DNA from: Macrocystis pyrifera
Lineage: Eukaryota > Sar > Phaeophyceae > Laminariales > Laminariaceae
Assembly (NCBI GenBank): GCA_031763025.1
Contig: JASSKH010000026.1
Location: 6,870,408 to 6,934,407 of the forward strand
Direction: 5' to 3'
Length of the DNA stretch: 64,000 nucleotides
Position numbers and translations under genes: made by a program. The notes below the pieces were generated by a model, which made no database searches, had not been told where the DNA came from, and saw only the letters and a list, made by a program, of their open reading frames with translations. Positions 1 through 11,655 of this stretch are shown piece after piece (the stretch's first letter is position 1; the number at the start of each line of letters is the position of its first letter).

Positions 1-2609
1 CGCGTGAAAGCAAGAGCGGAAGCTACTAGCGAAAACGAGCCAACGGTCGAGGTAGAGGCGATGCCCAGCCTTAAAAAAGAAGGGAGTGTTCCAACACGGC
101 TATTATAATAGCCCACCATACTCTGCTTCTCCAATGGCACCGGTATTCGGAAGGGCGGGATTTGTTCAGGATGAAGCACGGGTGCTGTTCAAACAGCACC
201 GTCACTTGCTACAACGAACGATTTTTTCACTGTACACACAGAAGCACTCAATTAGAGAAGGACGGTCCCATGGGCCACGGGTTTGGCTGCGGCGATGGAA
301 GCTGTATTGGCTGGCATCAACGGCATGTTGTTCGTATGATACATCATCTGCTCTCTGTCCTCTCTGCCTGTCTCATCTACGGGACGTTCGTAGTCGCGGT
401 TGTCGCCATGGTCTTGCTTATCGCTCGGGCTGTTCATTTTATATTTATGTTTTTTTGTTTTTAGGCGCGACAATTGTGGGATTGGAAAACAGAAAAAACT
501 AAACAGGTTTCCGCCTCTGTGGAGGTGAAACTCGCACGAGGCTCCGGCTTCTTATTCTGTCCCAAAACCTGCCCGAGGCAGGAAAAAAGAAGTGTTTTGC
601 GGCACAGCACCAACCGCCACCACCGAGTGCTTGCCTCACAGAGCACGGGTCACCATAGCGCTGAGAGGGTGTATGTTCCACTGTAAATATACAGAAGAGT
701 CGTCGGTGACAAGTTTGAGGGTCGTATAGGTTGTACGTAGATGGTCTGTGTCTGCAGGGTTTCGCTTCGGGCGTGGTTTTATAGCCTGATCCATTTCTGC
801 ATCAACGTTTTCCGACGAGAAAAAGTTGATACAGAAACGGTGGGTCAGACTATCGCGTCGCAAGCGAAACCTACAGACGCAGACCGCCTATGATTATAGG
901 GCCCTCAAGCTTGACAGCGAGGGCTCTCAGAGCAAAGGAGCACATATGCATCCTTGGAAGTTCTACGTAGCGTGATCCGCGCTCTGTGAGGCGAGGCCTC
1001 GTGGCGACTGTTACGTAGTGTTGTGTGCGACAAGCGAAAAGCTGTTTTGTTTTTCTTGTTTTCCCATCTCATAATGGTCGGCCTTACATAGTTCTTGTTT
1101 AATGTTTACAGCATAAGTGTGGACAGGGGTTTCCTCTCGCCCTCCGGGGCGCTAAAAAAAAAAGTCTACGAGTGCCGTAATCCCAAAATGATTACGTGTA
1201 AACAAAAGCGAAAAACTAAAACGAGCCCAGCCCGTGCCTGGGCCTCAACTTCAATTTGGCTATTATTAATAGGTCAATCAGACGATCAGAGGGTGTATCT
1301 TCCTAATAACTCATTTCGCTTTTTCATGAAATTGTTGAAATACGTCAGCTGTGAGTACGCGGCCGATTGAGTGATTGAAACTCAACTTTGCAAGCTGCGT
1401 GATAACGTCAGACACTGTCGTCGGGCGTGTCGTTGTTCTATATTCAAGTTTATAGTCTCGGTATAGGTAAGTTGTCGGCGCATGTGCTACATGAATTCCT
1501 CGTTCAGGATAGTACCAGTACGTATACATAGATCATTTATTTTTAGCTTCACAACGCTCCGTTGCGACAGGCCCTTGTCTACCACCAGGTACCAGGTTTG
1601 TATGTACCTGTGGTATCTACTATAATACGTGCTGCTGCACCAGGAGTACGAGAGGTACAGGTACCGCAGGCACGGGGTCACCAGGACCAGTACGAGTACG
1701 ATCTTATTCACGCAACACCGACTCTGTCTGCCATCATCAATCAAATTCGGGCCGACCGCGGAGAAAGAAAGTACCCAGAGGCGGCACCACGTACAACACC
1801 TTCGGAAAACCCTCCGGACACCTGTACGAAAATGATTTGCTTTGATGCTTTGTGGCTGGCTTTGTGCGCGGTACGAGCTACCGCCTGTGTATCGTTCTGG
1901 TTTAGGAGCATCTTACAGGTACAGTAGTGCGTGCCTTGCCACAAACCCTTGCGTTGCTTCTCCGCGAACATCTACGCATCGTGGCCCTGAAGCAAGAGCT
2001 CTGCAAAGAGGAGGGAGTCTTGATGTTTCTTTGGTCTTGACCAAGAGGAAGGTTGGTTTGCAACGGGACGACGCATAGCAGAAGGCATGAATGCAAGGTC
2101 TCGTCTGCGCACGCAGCGCCCGAGGGTCCACAGAAATCGACGTGGCTTATTGTGTTATTTCTGCTGGCCCATTCAGTCGGCTTCCCAGCTGGTGGCGCTA
2201 GCACATCCTCGCTAAAGCGTTCTGTTTGGCTCGTCCCGTTGTGGGTGCTGCCTGTTTGCTTCAATCTTCACAACAAAAAATACCTTGTTGACGGACAGCG
2301 AATACATTTCACTCACTGTCTCACCTGTATAGACCGCACAGGAAAAGGGATCCCGCTAAGACTACTACCATCATCCGGAAGGCGTTCATGGTCAGGCCAA
2401 CAAAGGGGAGGCAGCGCGGCAACCTCGTCTCAAACCAGACTAAAGTACTGAACTCCGAACTCAGTCCGAAAAACACAACCGTAGTTTTGATAAAGAGCAA
2501 GATGGCAGTTTTGAGCGGGGACATAGCAAAGGACAAACCTTGACCGCTCGACAGCCTGCCCACCCACCGGTGCATCAATGCAGCCCGGCCCACCCACCAC
2601 ACATCGCAC
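1..2609. other. No gene recognised; upstream of XPA
   Basis: No open frame here reads like a conserved protein, and no frame has credible paired splice sites. Short ACCAGGTACC-type motifs occur near 1587-1612. The stretch just before 2610 is pyrimidine- and ACCC-rich and probably holds the XPA promoter and 5' UTR, but no convincing TATA box was identified. An out-of-frame ATG lies at 2578, upstream of the chosen XPA start. Confidence 0.5.
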
Positions 2610-2692
2610 ATGGATCTCACAGACGAACAGAGGCGGCGAATCGAGGAGAACCGCGCGAGAGCGCGCGATCGCCTGCGTGAGAGACGATTAGG
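2610..2692 (+). CDS. XPA: XPA DNA damage-recognition protein, exon 1
   Basis: First exon of the nucleotide-excision-repair scaffold XPA (Rad14 in yeast), which verifies damage in the nucleus and gathers RPA, TFIIH and ERCC1-XPF. It encodes 27 residues plus two bases, starting MDLTDEQRRRIEENRARA. This basic helix corresponds to the N-terminal helix of metazoan XPA that binds RPA32. The donor GG|gtgagg at 2693 leaves phase 2, which matches the next exon (acceptor ending at 5080, first base G completing GGG). ATG 2610 is the first in-frame start I see; ATG 2578 is out of frame. The four exons found give about 257 residues, close to the usual 270, but the conserved C-terminal segment is not included. 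Confidence 0.8.
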
Positions 2693-3857
2693 GTGAGGTC
2701 GGCATGGTTTATTTTCTTGTATCTCTGCTTCTTTCCTGGTGTACGTATGTGTACGAAGACGGATTTGTAGCTGGTGTGTGCCAAAATTGCGCCCAAGTGC
2801 CAGGTGCGAACTCCGAAGCTGGTGGCAGTCTCGATGTCTCGATATACACAGGTAGAAGGACGAGTCTTCGTTTCATTGGACGCCTGAAAGTATCGGCCTC
2901 GATGCTTGCATGTGTTCAGCTCTGCATCACGAATCATCAGGATCACGAACGGCAGACGGTGTCGCCTCAACTGCTACTTCGTACAGTCAGTTTTTGGTAC
3001 GTAGTCGAGATGTCGATGGAATTTTCAACGTGATTGCGCCGCATTTGGTACTTCTTCTGTACAGGGCGACAGCGTGGTATCGTGGTATCTCGTAGCGTGG
3101 TACAGCAGTACCTGGTTACTGGTTACCTGATGCTGCGGACTGCCGTACTGCTTTAATCACACTAGCGTCTAAACACGCCACGGCTACGCCTGTAGACTCG
3201 TAGAGAATGTGAAATCAAGTGGGGCTCATTTGACGAAATCACATTTCCCTCACAATGGATTCGATCCTGAAGGGTTGCAGTGAGACAATGCATCATCATA
3301 CCAGGTACCAGAATATAGACCCAGTATCCTTACTGCTTATTACTGGTATTCAATCGTCGATGGTGGTAGTGGTCGTGTTGATGATCTCCAAATGACTCTC
3401 TTGACGACTATTTCGGTTTCGGTATGCCCCGCTCGGCGTCAGTTCTATCGTGCGCTACCGGGCCCCCCGCAGCACCGCGGCACTACTAAAAAAAAAAAAC
3501 TTCATATCCACCTCGCAATCGTCCACCAAGCAGGGGGTCTGTTACTTGGTTGATTGTCCTCGTGCAGGGAGTACTAACTATCGCTTGGTTGGTTGATTGT
3601 ACGACATGAGCACGCATAGCAGTGTGTATTATGTAACGGCTCGAGGGATACGTACGGGGATCCGTGCGGGCACAGTAGAGAAAAACGGTAGGCTTGTTCA
3701 CCCTCTTGAAAATTGAAGATGCTTCACATCTGGTACGTTTCGGGTGAACTGCCCACCTCCCATTCTGAAATCTACTTCCTGTTTGAGTCTTACAACGGGC
3801 GAGTGCCTTTACGCAGACCTGTCCCGGGTCAGTCACACCATCGTGTCTGCTTTCTCA

Positions 3858-3965
3858 TATGGGGCGTCCCTCCCATGAGACCCCCATGCATCACGTGATT
3901 CCCGCGGGATCCCATGGGATGTCCCATCGGACCCCCATGCATCACGTGACTCCCGCGGGATCCCA
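3858..3965. repeat. Tandem direct duplication, about 50 bp unit, two copies
   Basis: The block containing CCCCCATGCATCACGTGA followed by CCCGCGGGATCCCAT occurs twice in a row. It is itself rich in short palindromes (CACGTG, CCCGCGGG, GGATCC). It lies directly beside the poly(T) start of the minus-strand SINE. Its function is unknown. Confidence 0.75.
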
Positions 3966-4305
3966 TTTTTTTTTTTTTTTTTTAAGTCATCACTTTCACT
4001 TTCCAGCCTAACTCGTACCTGGTAGGAGGTTTTACCCTCAGCGGTCTTTTTCTGGACACGCCGTGGTCACAGATGTCGTCCCTTCTCCCCCCCGGTACGT
4101 GCCTTCATCTTTTGTCGCGCATAGGGTTCAGCATTCCCACTGCTCGTCGATTTTCATCGAAGTAGCTGACTCACGCTTTCGCGCTTACCGCTACTCAATT
4201 TTTTATGGAAGAAAAAGTCCTTACGAGTATGCACTCGGTGAGACTTGGACCCACGAAATTGATCTTACTAGGCACGCGGACCACCTACTAAGCCACCGGG
4301 GACGC
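3964..4305 (-). mobile_element. tRNA-derived SINE, minus copy
   Basis: Read on the minus strand this starts with a tRNA-like head (A-box GGTGGCTTAGTAGGTGG, degenerate B-box), continues through a 250-bp body and ends in an A-rich tail, seen here as a T run at 3966-3983. A second copy with the same head, body and tail lies on the plus strand at 53387-53722. The head geometry (46 nt from T8 to the T-loop) is tRNA-like. The acceptor and anticodon stems do not pair, so it is not a functional tRNA. Confidence 0.7.
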
Positions 4306-5080
4306 CGGCATGGGATGTCTATTAGAACCTCCTATGGAATCTCATGGGAAGTCCGCAGAACGTTCTATGAAGCACTCTCCCGGTAGCACCATCCCGCCAA
4401 AGAAAGTACCGACCACACCATCTCATTGACCCAGTTACACCCCTTTTTTGTTGTTGCATGAAGTATCTTGCACACTGGAGTTTGCACGAGGAGCAAGGGC
4501 CGTTTTTTCTCCTTCTCGATGCGGCTGTATTTGCCGCGCTGGGGTGGGGATCGCGTATCGTATAGTGTACCGTAACTCCACCCGCCTACACAGAGCACGG
4601 GAACTATGGCCAGACACGAACATGTCAAGATATATAATTTCACAGGTCGACACTTTTGGCGAGCCTGCTCCCACTTGGCGCCCTGTCCCCGCGGCGACCT
4701 GATCCCGCCCTGGCCTGAGCCCTCCCAGCTGACCCTGGGTATCAATATGCCACCGGCAGGGTCCACTAAGCACCCTTATCCGACGCGACCTTGTCCACCA
4801 AAATCGGGTTTTCCACCAGAACGGCCAAAGCCATCACGCCCCCCCCACACTAATCTAAAGTACTTGTACGATAATAGCGTCTGACCTGTAGCAACCCTGT
4901 GTGTCTAGATGATGGATTGTCGCACCCAGCCTCGAAGCAACGAAGGCGTCGCAACAGCCTTGCCTATATATATATTAATATGTCGCGTGTCAAAAACTCC
5001 ATGCGCCCATCCTCCCCAAACTGGGCAACCACCACCTCTAATCCCCCTCGCGCGTCACCCGTCCACCGACCACCCGCCAG

Positions 5081-5510
5081 GCAAAGCCGAGCCGACGCGG
5101 GGACCAGCGGGAAAGGCCGCACTGTGGATGATGCCACTGGTGGGACCAACGGTGCCACGGGTGGCAGCGTCGACCCATCGGACTCGGCGCCTCGAAACGG
5201 TGGCGGGGGGGCGGGCGCTGCAGGGCGAAGGCTTCCCGATGAAAGGGGTTCGGGGGCTGGAGAAGGAGGGGGGTCGGGGGAGAAGAGCCCGCGAGGAACA
5301 CGCGCGGGCGGTGGAGGCCACGGGAACGGGTCGGGTCGCGCCGGCGCCGGCGCCGGCGGCGGTGTAAGCGGTTCTAGGGAGGCGCCCGCGGCGGCGGCGG
5401 TGCCGGCGGCAGCGCATAGTTGTGAAGGGTGCGGCGGTGCGGAAGGCGACGTAAGGGTGGACAAGGAGTTGCTGGAGGGGTTCGGCGTTTCTGTCTGCCG
5501 GACGTGCAAG
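5081..5510 (+). CDS. XPA: XPA exon 2: Gly-rich linker and C4 zinc finger
   Basis: Encodes 143 residues. The first about 105 are a disordered Gly/Ala/Arg/Ser-rich linker. Then comes the XPA zinc finger HSCEGCGG...VSVCRTCK, a C-x2-C-x21-C-x2-C arrangement (human XPA has x17 between the pairs). The exon ends exactly after the CxxC-K, as expected before the XPA core, with donor AAG|gtgact in phase 0. The start is set by the acceptor cccgccag, whose phase 2 matches exon 1. The compact TGGGF ERCC1-binding motif of human XPA is not evident; only a Gly run is present. The alternative start at ATG 4980 would make this the first exon but would lose the conserved N-terminal helix. Confidence 0.85.
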
Positions 5511-6410
5511 GTGACTTGGCCCTATGATTTTTGTTTCGGCCTCTACGTAAGGGTTTGTGTCGTGGTGACTGTCGTTGCCGACCAAGTCCAACATGTGTTG
5601 GAGGTTGTGTCGCCGTCGTATCGGTCGCATTCTGTGTCGACCTGTGTGGTATTGACGGTGTCTGTGGTTGCATGTCGTCGCTTTTTTACCGTCAGCAGCA
5701 GTGCATGTTGATTGCATTCGTTACCTAGTGCCAGCGCAGTTTTTGTCTTGTGCTGGATTGACAGTACAGCGTGCTGAGTTCGCACTGTATTCCGGCATAG
5801 TCACGTGAAAAGTATGGTTTTGAGTCGAACACAGTACATAGTGCATGCACCTACGGGTACTATTGCATTTTTTTTTGTGTAGGTGGGAGTGCATGTGGTC
5901 GCATGTACCGAGTCAGCATGGGCGCGTAAGCAGCGCCGAGATTTTACGCGCCGGATAGATCTGAAGCCTCATTACCGTGTACCGGAATGTACGTACAGCA
6001 GCAATGTATCTGCTCCGGGGTTTTTGTACACACAACGACCGTGTTCACGACTACCGAATGGTCCCGGATGGATCAACCTCCCACATGCTACCAGGCAGGT
6101 GGATTATTTGTTCCTCCCCACACCAAAACGGACTGAATGTTTATTGTGAAGAACACATTGCGAGCCACTCGGCGTGTTGCGAGACGAGAAAAACGCAGGG
6201 AGAGAGATAAGAGAGATGGAAAAAGAGAGAGAAAAGGGGGTTCACGAGAGTGGTGCGCGTGGAAAGCAGCAGCACCGCCTCGGGCTCCGTTGCGTTCAGG
6301 TCGCCCAGACCGGGCCCTCCATCCCCTCGGGATTCCTGATCGCTGAGCTGAGTGTTTATGTTTACCCCCCCCCCCCCCCCCCTGATAATGAGTACACCCC
6401 CCCCCCCCCC

Positions 6411-6545
6411 CCCTGGTGCAAGCAACGTCTGCCTGGTCGGTGAAAACCCGACATGCTCCGTCCCGGTATTGTAGGGATGCGAGGGTCTATGGTCATACAA
6501 CTACGGCCATGCATGATATCAGGTACACTCCTCCCCCCCACCCCC
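6411..6545 (+). mobile_element. Poly(C)-tailed element C, 5'-truncated copy
   Basis: Carries the family's 3' portion: GTGCAAGCAACGTCTGCC, then GGGATGCGAGGGTCTATGG and CTACGGCCATGCATGATA, followed by a C-rich tail. Same orientation as XPA. Immediately followed by a D element. Confidence 0.75.
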
Positions 6546-6550
6546 CCAGT

Positions 6551-6634
6551 CCTCCGTCTCGAAAGGGTTGCGTAGTCAATGGTGAAATGACTACATGAAG
6601 GCAAGTAACAAATTAGTACCCCCCCCCCTCCCCC
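6551..6634 (+). mobile_element. Poly(C)-tailed element D
   Basis: Short repeat beginning CCGTCTCGAAAGGG, containing the TCAAATGACT-like core and ending GTAC plus a C run. The tail ends 15 nt before XPA exon 3 and forms most of its polypyrimidine tract. Related copies lie at 11117, 48723, 48804, 49030 and, inverted, at 51488. Confidence 0.75.
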
Positions 6635-6649
6635 GCGCTGTGCGTGCAG

Positions 6650-6778
6650 CTGTCCCGCGAAGAGTTCCAGTGTGTACCGAAGAAGGAGGCAAAGGAAACG
6701 TACCTGCTGCCGGAGGGAACGATCGCCGTCCTCAAGTTCATAGAGAGAGACAATCCGCACCACGCCAGCTGGACGAAG
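6650..6778 (+). CDS. XPA: XPA exon 3: DNA-binding core, first half
   Basis: Encodes 43 residues, LSREEFQCVPKKEAKETYLL and onward to IERDNPHHASWTK. The pattern K-x-EAK-x-x-YLL followed by NPHH-x-x-W is diagnostic of the XPA minimal DNA-binding domain, which binds DNA at the single-strand/double-strand junction. Acceptor gcag and donor AAG|gtgcgt are both phase 0 and join seamlessly to exon 2 (CRTCK) and exon 4 (MKLYL). Confidence 0.9.
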
Positions 6779-6836
6779 GTGCGTCGTGAGGTCGATCACG
6801 CCTCCCTGCGTTACGTGTTGCCTCGTTAGACTGCTA

Positions 6837-7055
6837 ATATTACGGGGGACCATAGTAAATAGGACCAAATATTGATATTACGAGGGTCCATAGTAAATAG
6901 GACCAAATGTTGTCGGTAAAAATAGGGAAACATATAGGTTTTTATGTATACCACGGGTCCTATTAACTATGCACCCCCCGTAATAGTAAAAATATGTAAA
7001 TATATGGGTTTTTACGTATACCATAGGTCCTAATAACTATGGATCTCCGTAATAG
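6837..7055. mobile_element. Family A MITE, nested double copy
   Basis: An inner copy (about 6876-6986, ending CCCCCCGTAATAG) sits inside an outer copy, whose left end is at 6837 and right end at 7055. Both have termini of the TATTACGGGGG / CCCCGTAATAG type and an AT-rich core with GGTTTTTATGTATACC. Nesting shows at least two rounds of insertion. Confidence 0.8.
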
Positions 7056-7734
7056 TTGTCTTGGACCTCCTTTTATATCTGCAGTAGGGCCTATGTATGT
7101 ACCAGGTACCAGGTATGTCGTAACGCACGGTAGTAAGTGCCACGTCCCCGAAGCAAACCATTGAGCATTTATGTGTTGTCCTCCTTTTCATGTGTCAGGT
7201 ACAAATATATTACATATAGTGCGGTTAGTCACCTACGTCGTCCGCCTCTGTTTCTTGATCAGCAAGGGTTACGGCCCATCCGGGGTCGTCCTTTGCTCCT
7301 CGCCGTGAGGAAGGAAGGAAGGAAGGACCCACGTGCTGAGCCGTGTGCAGAGACGCACGTGCTGTTGCTGTTCTCACATTTGCTCATCGCCACAGCAGTG
7401 CAGCCTGTGGTCACAGGACAGGCTGCTAATAACTCTCGAGTGGCAACATTGCCTCCGAGGAGAGGGAAAAAAAAAAAAACGGGAAAAACTACACATGCTG
7501 CTGCTGCTGTAACATGAGTAACTGAAACGAATCGTGCACCTGAGACAAAAAAATGTAAAACATGTGTGAGATGAGCATATGTATGTATCGGATACGTATG
7601 AAACGCTCTACGAGTCGCGAACGACGCCGAGGAGACAAAGTGTAGTAATACCCAAGGGAAAAAAAAAGAAAAACAACGGGATGAAACAAATCGAATTCTG
7701 TCAATCTGCATGATCTAAGACGTGTTTCCTGAGT

Positions 7735-7900
7735 TGGATCTGTGCTACACGGATCGTGCACAACATCTCGCAACGGCAGTCTAGGATCTAGATGGTCTCT
7801 CTGTAGATGATCTACAATCTGTCTGTAGATGATCTATCTGTAAATGATCTATTTGTTGTAGATGATCTATCTGTAGGTGATCTATCTATAGATCTATGTG
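7735..7900. mobile_element. E-family GATC-rich element, partial
   Basis: Contains the family's GGATC...CACAACATCTCGCAACGGCAG segment and repeated GTAGATGATCTATCTGTAG. No clear terminal inverted repeat pair was found, so this is a fragment. Confidence 0.55.
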
Positions 7901-7969
7901 TCCATTCTAGTGGACGATTTTTACACATCGGACGGGTCAGCTCCCTTCTTCGCGATCTAGTGGACCTTT

Positions 7970-8080
7970 TGGCGAGGGGGGGTGTACTCGATAGGAGATA
8001 TGTACTCGATCTCATGCATGGCCGTAGTCGAATGACCATAGACCCTCGCATCCCTACAATGCCGGGACGGATCTTTTGGG
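7970..8080 (-). mobile_element. Poly(C)-tailed element C, minus copy
   Basis: Reads as GGGGGGG then GTGTACTCGAT...CATGGCCGTAGTCG...CCCTCGCATCCCTACAATGCC, the reverse complement of the family 3' end. Truncated. Confidence 0.7.
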
Positions 8081-9040
8081 GGGGCAGATATGAATATACC
8101 TATGATGATCCTCAGCCTTATCCGATCCGTTCTTAGTCGGCGGATCTCTCCCGCATCTGACCGTCTTTCCGCGCAATTTCTTCGCCGGGGCGTTCTCCCT
8201 CCACGCCTGAACCGCCCGGCGCCGGAGGATCCGCCCGTTCAGCGCCGTGGCGCCCGCGCGAAGCCTTGACGTTGAGATCTACGTAGGAATCTCCGAAAAT
8301 CCTGCCCTGTCAGTGTTTTGGGCCAAGGTCTCTCGACAGAGTGTATGCATTCGCGTGGTTCTTTCCGGCACGTTCTTTCTTTCCGACCTCCGACCCATGG
8401 GGACGGTCATCTACCCGACCGGCGTCGCCAATGTGGGGGCCTGCTCGGGTGACTGTACCTGGAACATCGATCGAACGCCCCGATAGCACATGCCACCCAG
8501 GCTGAGTTGAGAACTGTTATCCATAAGAAAATTATGCCGGGATATATGAGAGAGATATCGCATGTCACCTACAGCCAGCAGCACGTATGGTGTGTACGCT
8601 ATCGTACAGCGGCAGCTGCAGTTGAGCTGTACTAAGTGGCTGCGGAGATGTACAGCTACATACAGCAGGACTGCTACAGCAGCTGCTGTGACGGCACCTT
8701 TCTACGGAGCTGCGCTGTGTCGGCCATCGCGTGCTCCCTGAGTTTGACGTTTACACCGCCTTCTAGGATTCCGCCGCCTTTCGGTTAATCGGCAAGTACT
8801 CGTCAGCATTCTGCCGCCTTTTCGAACGTTTCATGGAGAGTGGAGCGCATGCTCTCAATGTCTTGGCATCGAGTCTCAACCTCCTCCTCCATTACATTAT
8901 ACGCCAACCTCCTCCTCCATTACATTATACGCCCATCACGCCCGGCGGCCGTCCAGGCCGCCAGCGTAGCACCTTGTATAGTCCTAAATATATTCTGATA
9001 CCGACATAATCTGCACCATCGTTGTCATGTATACCGGGAG

Positions 9041-9087
9041 GGTGGGAGGGTGGGTGGGTGGGTGGGTGGGTGGATGGGTGGGTGGGA
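9041..9087. repeat. GGGT/GGGA tandem repeat
   Basis: Run of GGGT units with GGGA variants, which could form a G-quadruplex on the plus strand. Lies inside XPA intron 3. Confidence 0.85.
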
Positions 9088-10549
9088 TCTGTGTGACACA
9101 CACGGCTCTTGGCACTCTTGTGTTTTTTGCCGGGTGGGATCTATCTCTATATGATACATACGACTCTTGTACGTTCACCGTCTCGCACCGGCGAAGATAG
9201 TATGTTTACTATTACTAAGCATATTTGGTCCTGATTGCTACGGTAAGTTCCTCTGTTATAGATTATCGTGGTCTGCCCCCGATGTGTCAGTGATTTCGTT
9301 CCGATGCCGGCGAGCTAGTTCTCCGTGGACAGGTATTGCTATTAGTGTAGATAGAGTGTAGAGCAGTGTGGGCCCGCGAACGAAAAGGCCCGATTCTGAA
9401 CGAGGTCTGAAAATATATATCCTGAAACACATCAGCCTTGAGCCACCTTGAGCGCATTAGGCTATGTATTATTTACCGGGTGGTGTTGAGTGTACGTAAC
9501 GTTCGCCCCTGGACATGATTTTTTATCGTTCCAAATTTCTTGGCGTCGAGCCTAACGTTCCAAGGCATACCTGCTACCTGGCAGGATTTATCCGAGTGTA
9601 GCGCTGGCCACTGAACACGATTTATCATCCCACATTTCTTAGCATCCCCTCCTGGAATTGAGCCTGTCGGTCTTGTGGTGCCATTTCTTTATTCGTGTGA
9701 AGGGTGTTGCCTACTGACCTGATCGCAGGGACAAAATATCGGTCGAATTACCCACCCCAGGGTAGGCCTTACAACACTCTCCTCCCCCTCCTCGGAACGG
9801 CGGAACCTCTGGGACGACGTATCGACGGATCGGTTGACGGATCTCGGTACACGGTCGTACGTGCCTCTACCCAAACTTCGTTCCAATTCCTGAGGACCGA
9901 GGGAGACATGTCTCTCAAGGCGCACGCACGCACGCGCAAGCAAGCGTTTCTATAAAAGAAACACACGAAGTGAGATTCGCATCCGTGCCCTCGACGACGC
10001 CAAATGTAAAGGGGTTGCCTGCTGAAGCTACCGGGGTCAAGAAAATCGATCAATTTTTACCCAGCCCAGGATAAGTAAGCCTTATAACGTTCGTGTGCCT
10101 TGTACTGATGTGTTGTAAGCATGTACATACCGCCCATCTTCGCGAGCTCGCTTACGGGTGCGGAAGAACCGCAATGCCACGTGCTTTGGTGCGAGGGTAA
10201 CTCCGATCTCTATTGGTTCCGTCGGGATACAAATCAGCGCCGCCTTTTTTGGCGCGTTGCTTTCGCACCTTCGGCTGGTTCGTGCCCACCAGAGATGGGG
10301 GGGTGTGAACCAAGAAAGTTTCGTCACGGCAGCTTGTGGTTCTCTTCAGATTAGCCTTTGTCAGGTTCTCAAAAGAGCCCTACCCCTCGACGAACTGAAA
10401 GGAATGGTCGCCGATGGTGTTGAGCGTATGTAGCCGTCGTGGCTCGCATCACGAGTATGAGCAGATGGCGCCTGGAGTTCTTCCTATCGGCAAGTCTTCG
10501 CAACCCGCACCCGGCCCTCACCTATTTTGTACCTGATGTGCACCTGCAG

Positions 10550-10678
10550 ATGAAGCTCTACCTCAGAAGGGACGTGGCGAGCTACAGCTACAAGCGCTGG
10601 GGAGGAGAAGATGGCCTCGCCGAGGAGAAAAGCAGACGGGACGGCCTCAAATATGATCGATCCCTCGCCAGGACCAAG
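10550..10678 (+). CDS. XPA: XPA exon 4: DNA-binding core, second half
   Basis: Encodes 43 residues beginning MKLYLRRDVASYSYKRWGGE and ending SLARTK. It continues exon 3 as in XPA, where NPHH-x-x-W-x-x-MKLYL is followed by a long basic helix. Acceptor ctgcag and donor AAG|gtacgg are phase 0. The conserved XPA end (basic helix, Trp, His-x-His, then a final CxxC-like segment) should follow but was not found in the next 5 kb. Read-through past the donor stays open to a stop at 10853 and encodes AFKKQMSERKY, which weakly resembles the next XPA segment, so a read-through terminal exon is possible. Confidence 0.88.
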
Positions 10679-11116
10679 GTACGGCAGCTTTTGGCGCAGA
10701 ACCCGTTCCTGCGGCGTATCTTGCTGCTATTGTGCGCACCAGTGACCCACCCGGTGCGGTTTCCCGTCATCCCCTGTGCGAGAGCCTTCAAGAAACAAAT
10801 GTCGGAGAGAAAATACGTACGTAGCCAGTCGAGAGTAGCTAAAATGGTGGCTTAAGGTTGGTTTTATTGCGTTCTCAATGCCGCAGCGGAATCTAGCGCT
10901 ATGTCTTGTTAGCCTTCATAGTACATGCGATGGTCGCGCCAAAACGAAATGAAAGTTGTAGCCGAGGCGTTGCGGACCACCAACGACATGTAGAGCGCGT
11001 GGTCGTCTGTGCGATACGACATAAACCGGTTCGAGAAGAACCGTGTGCCTCGATGCTGCCGATCAGTTTCCATCTGATTTGTCCTGTGTGAGCTGCCCCT
11101 CCCCCCCCCCCGGCGT

Positions 11117-11193
11117 GCTCCGTCTCGAAAGGTGTGCGTGGTCAATGTTCAAATGACTGAGGCAAACGAAAAATGAGTACCTCCCCCCCCCCC
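11117..11193 (+). mobile_element. Poly(C)-tailed element D
   Basis: Begins CTCCGTCTCGAAAGG, carries the GGTCAATG...AAATGACT core and ends ATGAGTAC followed by a C run. Full-length for the family. Confidence 0.75.
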
Positions 11194-11394
11194 GCCGGCG
11201 TCATGCCGGGGCACGTTCGGGTTTGGTTGCGTCACAGGCCCATACCCCCAACGAGCCTGCGTATTTTTGGGCCTATGACTCTGCCGAAACGAAGCATGCA
11301 CTCTTCCGTATGACTGAGTCACGCAAGTAATGAATACGCCCCACACCCTACCGATCACAGGCACTATTTCACGTATCGCGCAGATCAGATCCTT

Positions 11395-11655
11395 GTTTCA
11401 TGAGCTCTAAATCTTTCGCGGCGGAAAGATCTGACAGATCCCTGACTCTTATGATCTGCACGATCTATCATAGAGCTGTTTTCCGGGTGGAACCTCTTTG
11501 TCAAGGTTCTTGGCCACATGTTTGCCGGGTGGGAGCTGTATGATCTGTATGATCTGTAGGATCTGTAGGCTAGGTATAATCTGTATGATCTGTAGGATCT
11601 GTGGGCTAGGTATAATCTGTATGATCTGTATGATCTGTATGATACGGCTCTTGCG
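11395..11655. mobile_element. E-family GATC-rich element
   Basis: Contains GATCTGTATGATCTGTAGG repeats with two ~36-bp direct repeats including GGCTAGGTATAATCTG, plus the family markers TTTTCCGGGTGG and TTGCCGGGTGGGA. Internal repetition expanded this copy. Confidence 0.6.

Larger units (their letters stand above)
2693..5080 (+). other. XPA intron 1
   Basis: Intron with gtgagg donor and a C-rich tract ending cccgccag. It contains a minus-strand tRNA-derived SINE (3964-4305), a short direct duplication (3858-3965), and no coding sequence that I can support. An in-frame ATG at 4980, preceded by a TATATATATATTA stretch, lies near its 3' end but belongs to the intron if exon 1 is right. Confidence 0.7.
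5511..6649 (+). other. XPA intron 2
   Basis: Intron in phase 0. Its 3' end is built from repeats: two C runs (6364-6382 and 6398-6413), a C-family element (6411-6545) and a D-family element whose poly(C) tail (6619-6634) directly precedes the acceptor gtgcag. No further coding sequence seen. Confidence 0.75.
6779..10549 (+). other. XPA intron 3
   Basis: About 3.8 kb in phase 0. It holds a nested A-family MITE pair (6837-7055), GATC-rich E-family sequence near 7735-7900, an inverted C element (7970-8080) and a GGGT repeat (9041-9087). The unassigned open frame at 8247-8486 has no recognisable domain, and adding it would break the perfect exon 3 to exon 4 junction. Confidence 0.65.

Noticed and set aside
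4899..5711. A single 270-codon open frame as a complete gene
   Set aside because: Only 5081-5510 is coding by the XPA match. The part after 5510 is intron (exact GT donor after the CxxC-K), and the part before 5081 is replaced by the conserved N-terminal helix from exon 1 in matching phase.
10439..10855. Open frame of 138 codons as one exon
   Set aside because: Only 10550-10678 fits XPA with clean splice sites. The upstream part has no similarity. Read-through at the 3' end is kept as an alternative only.
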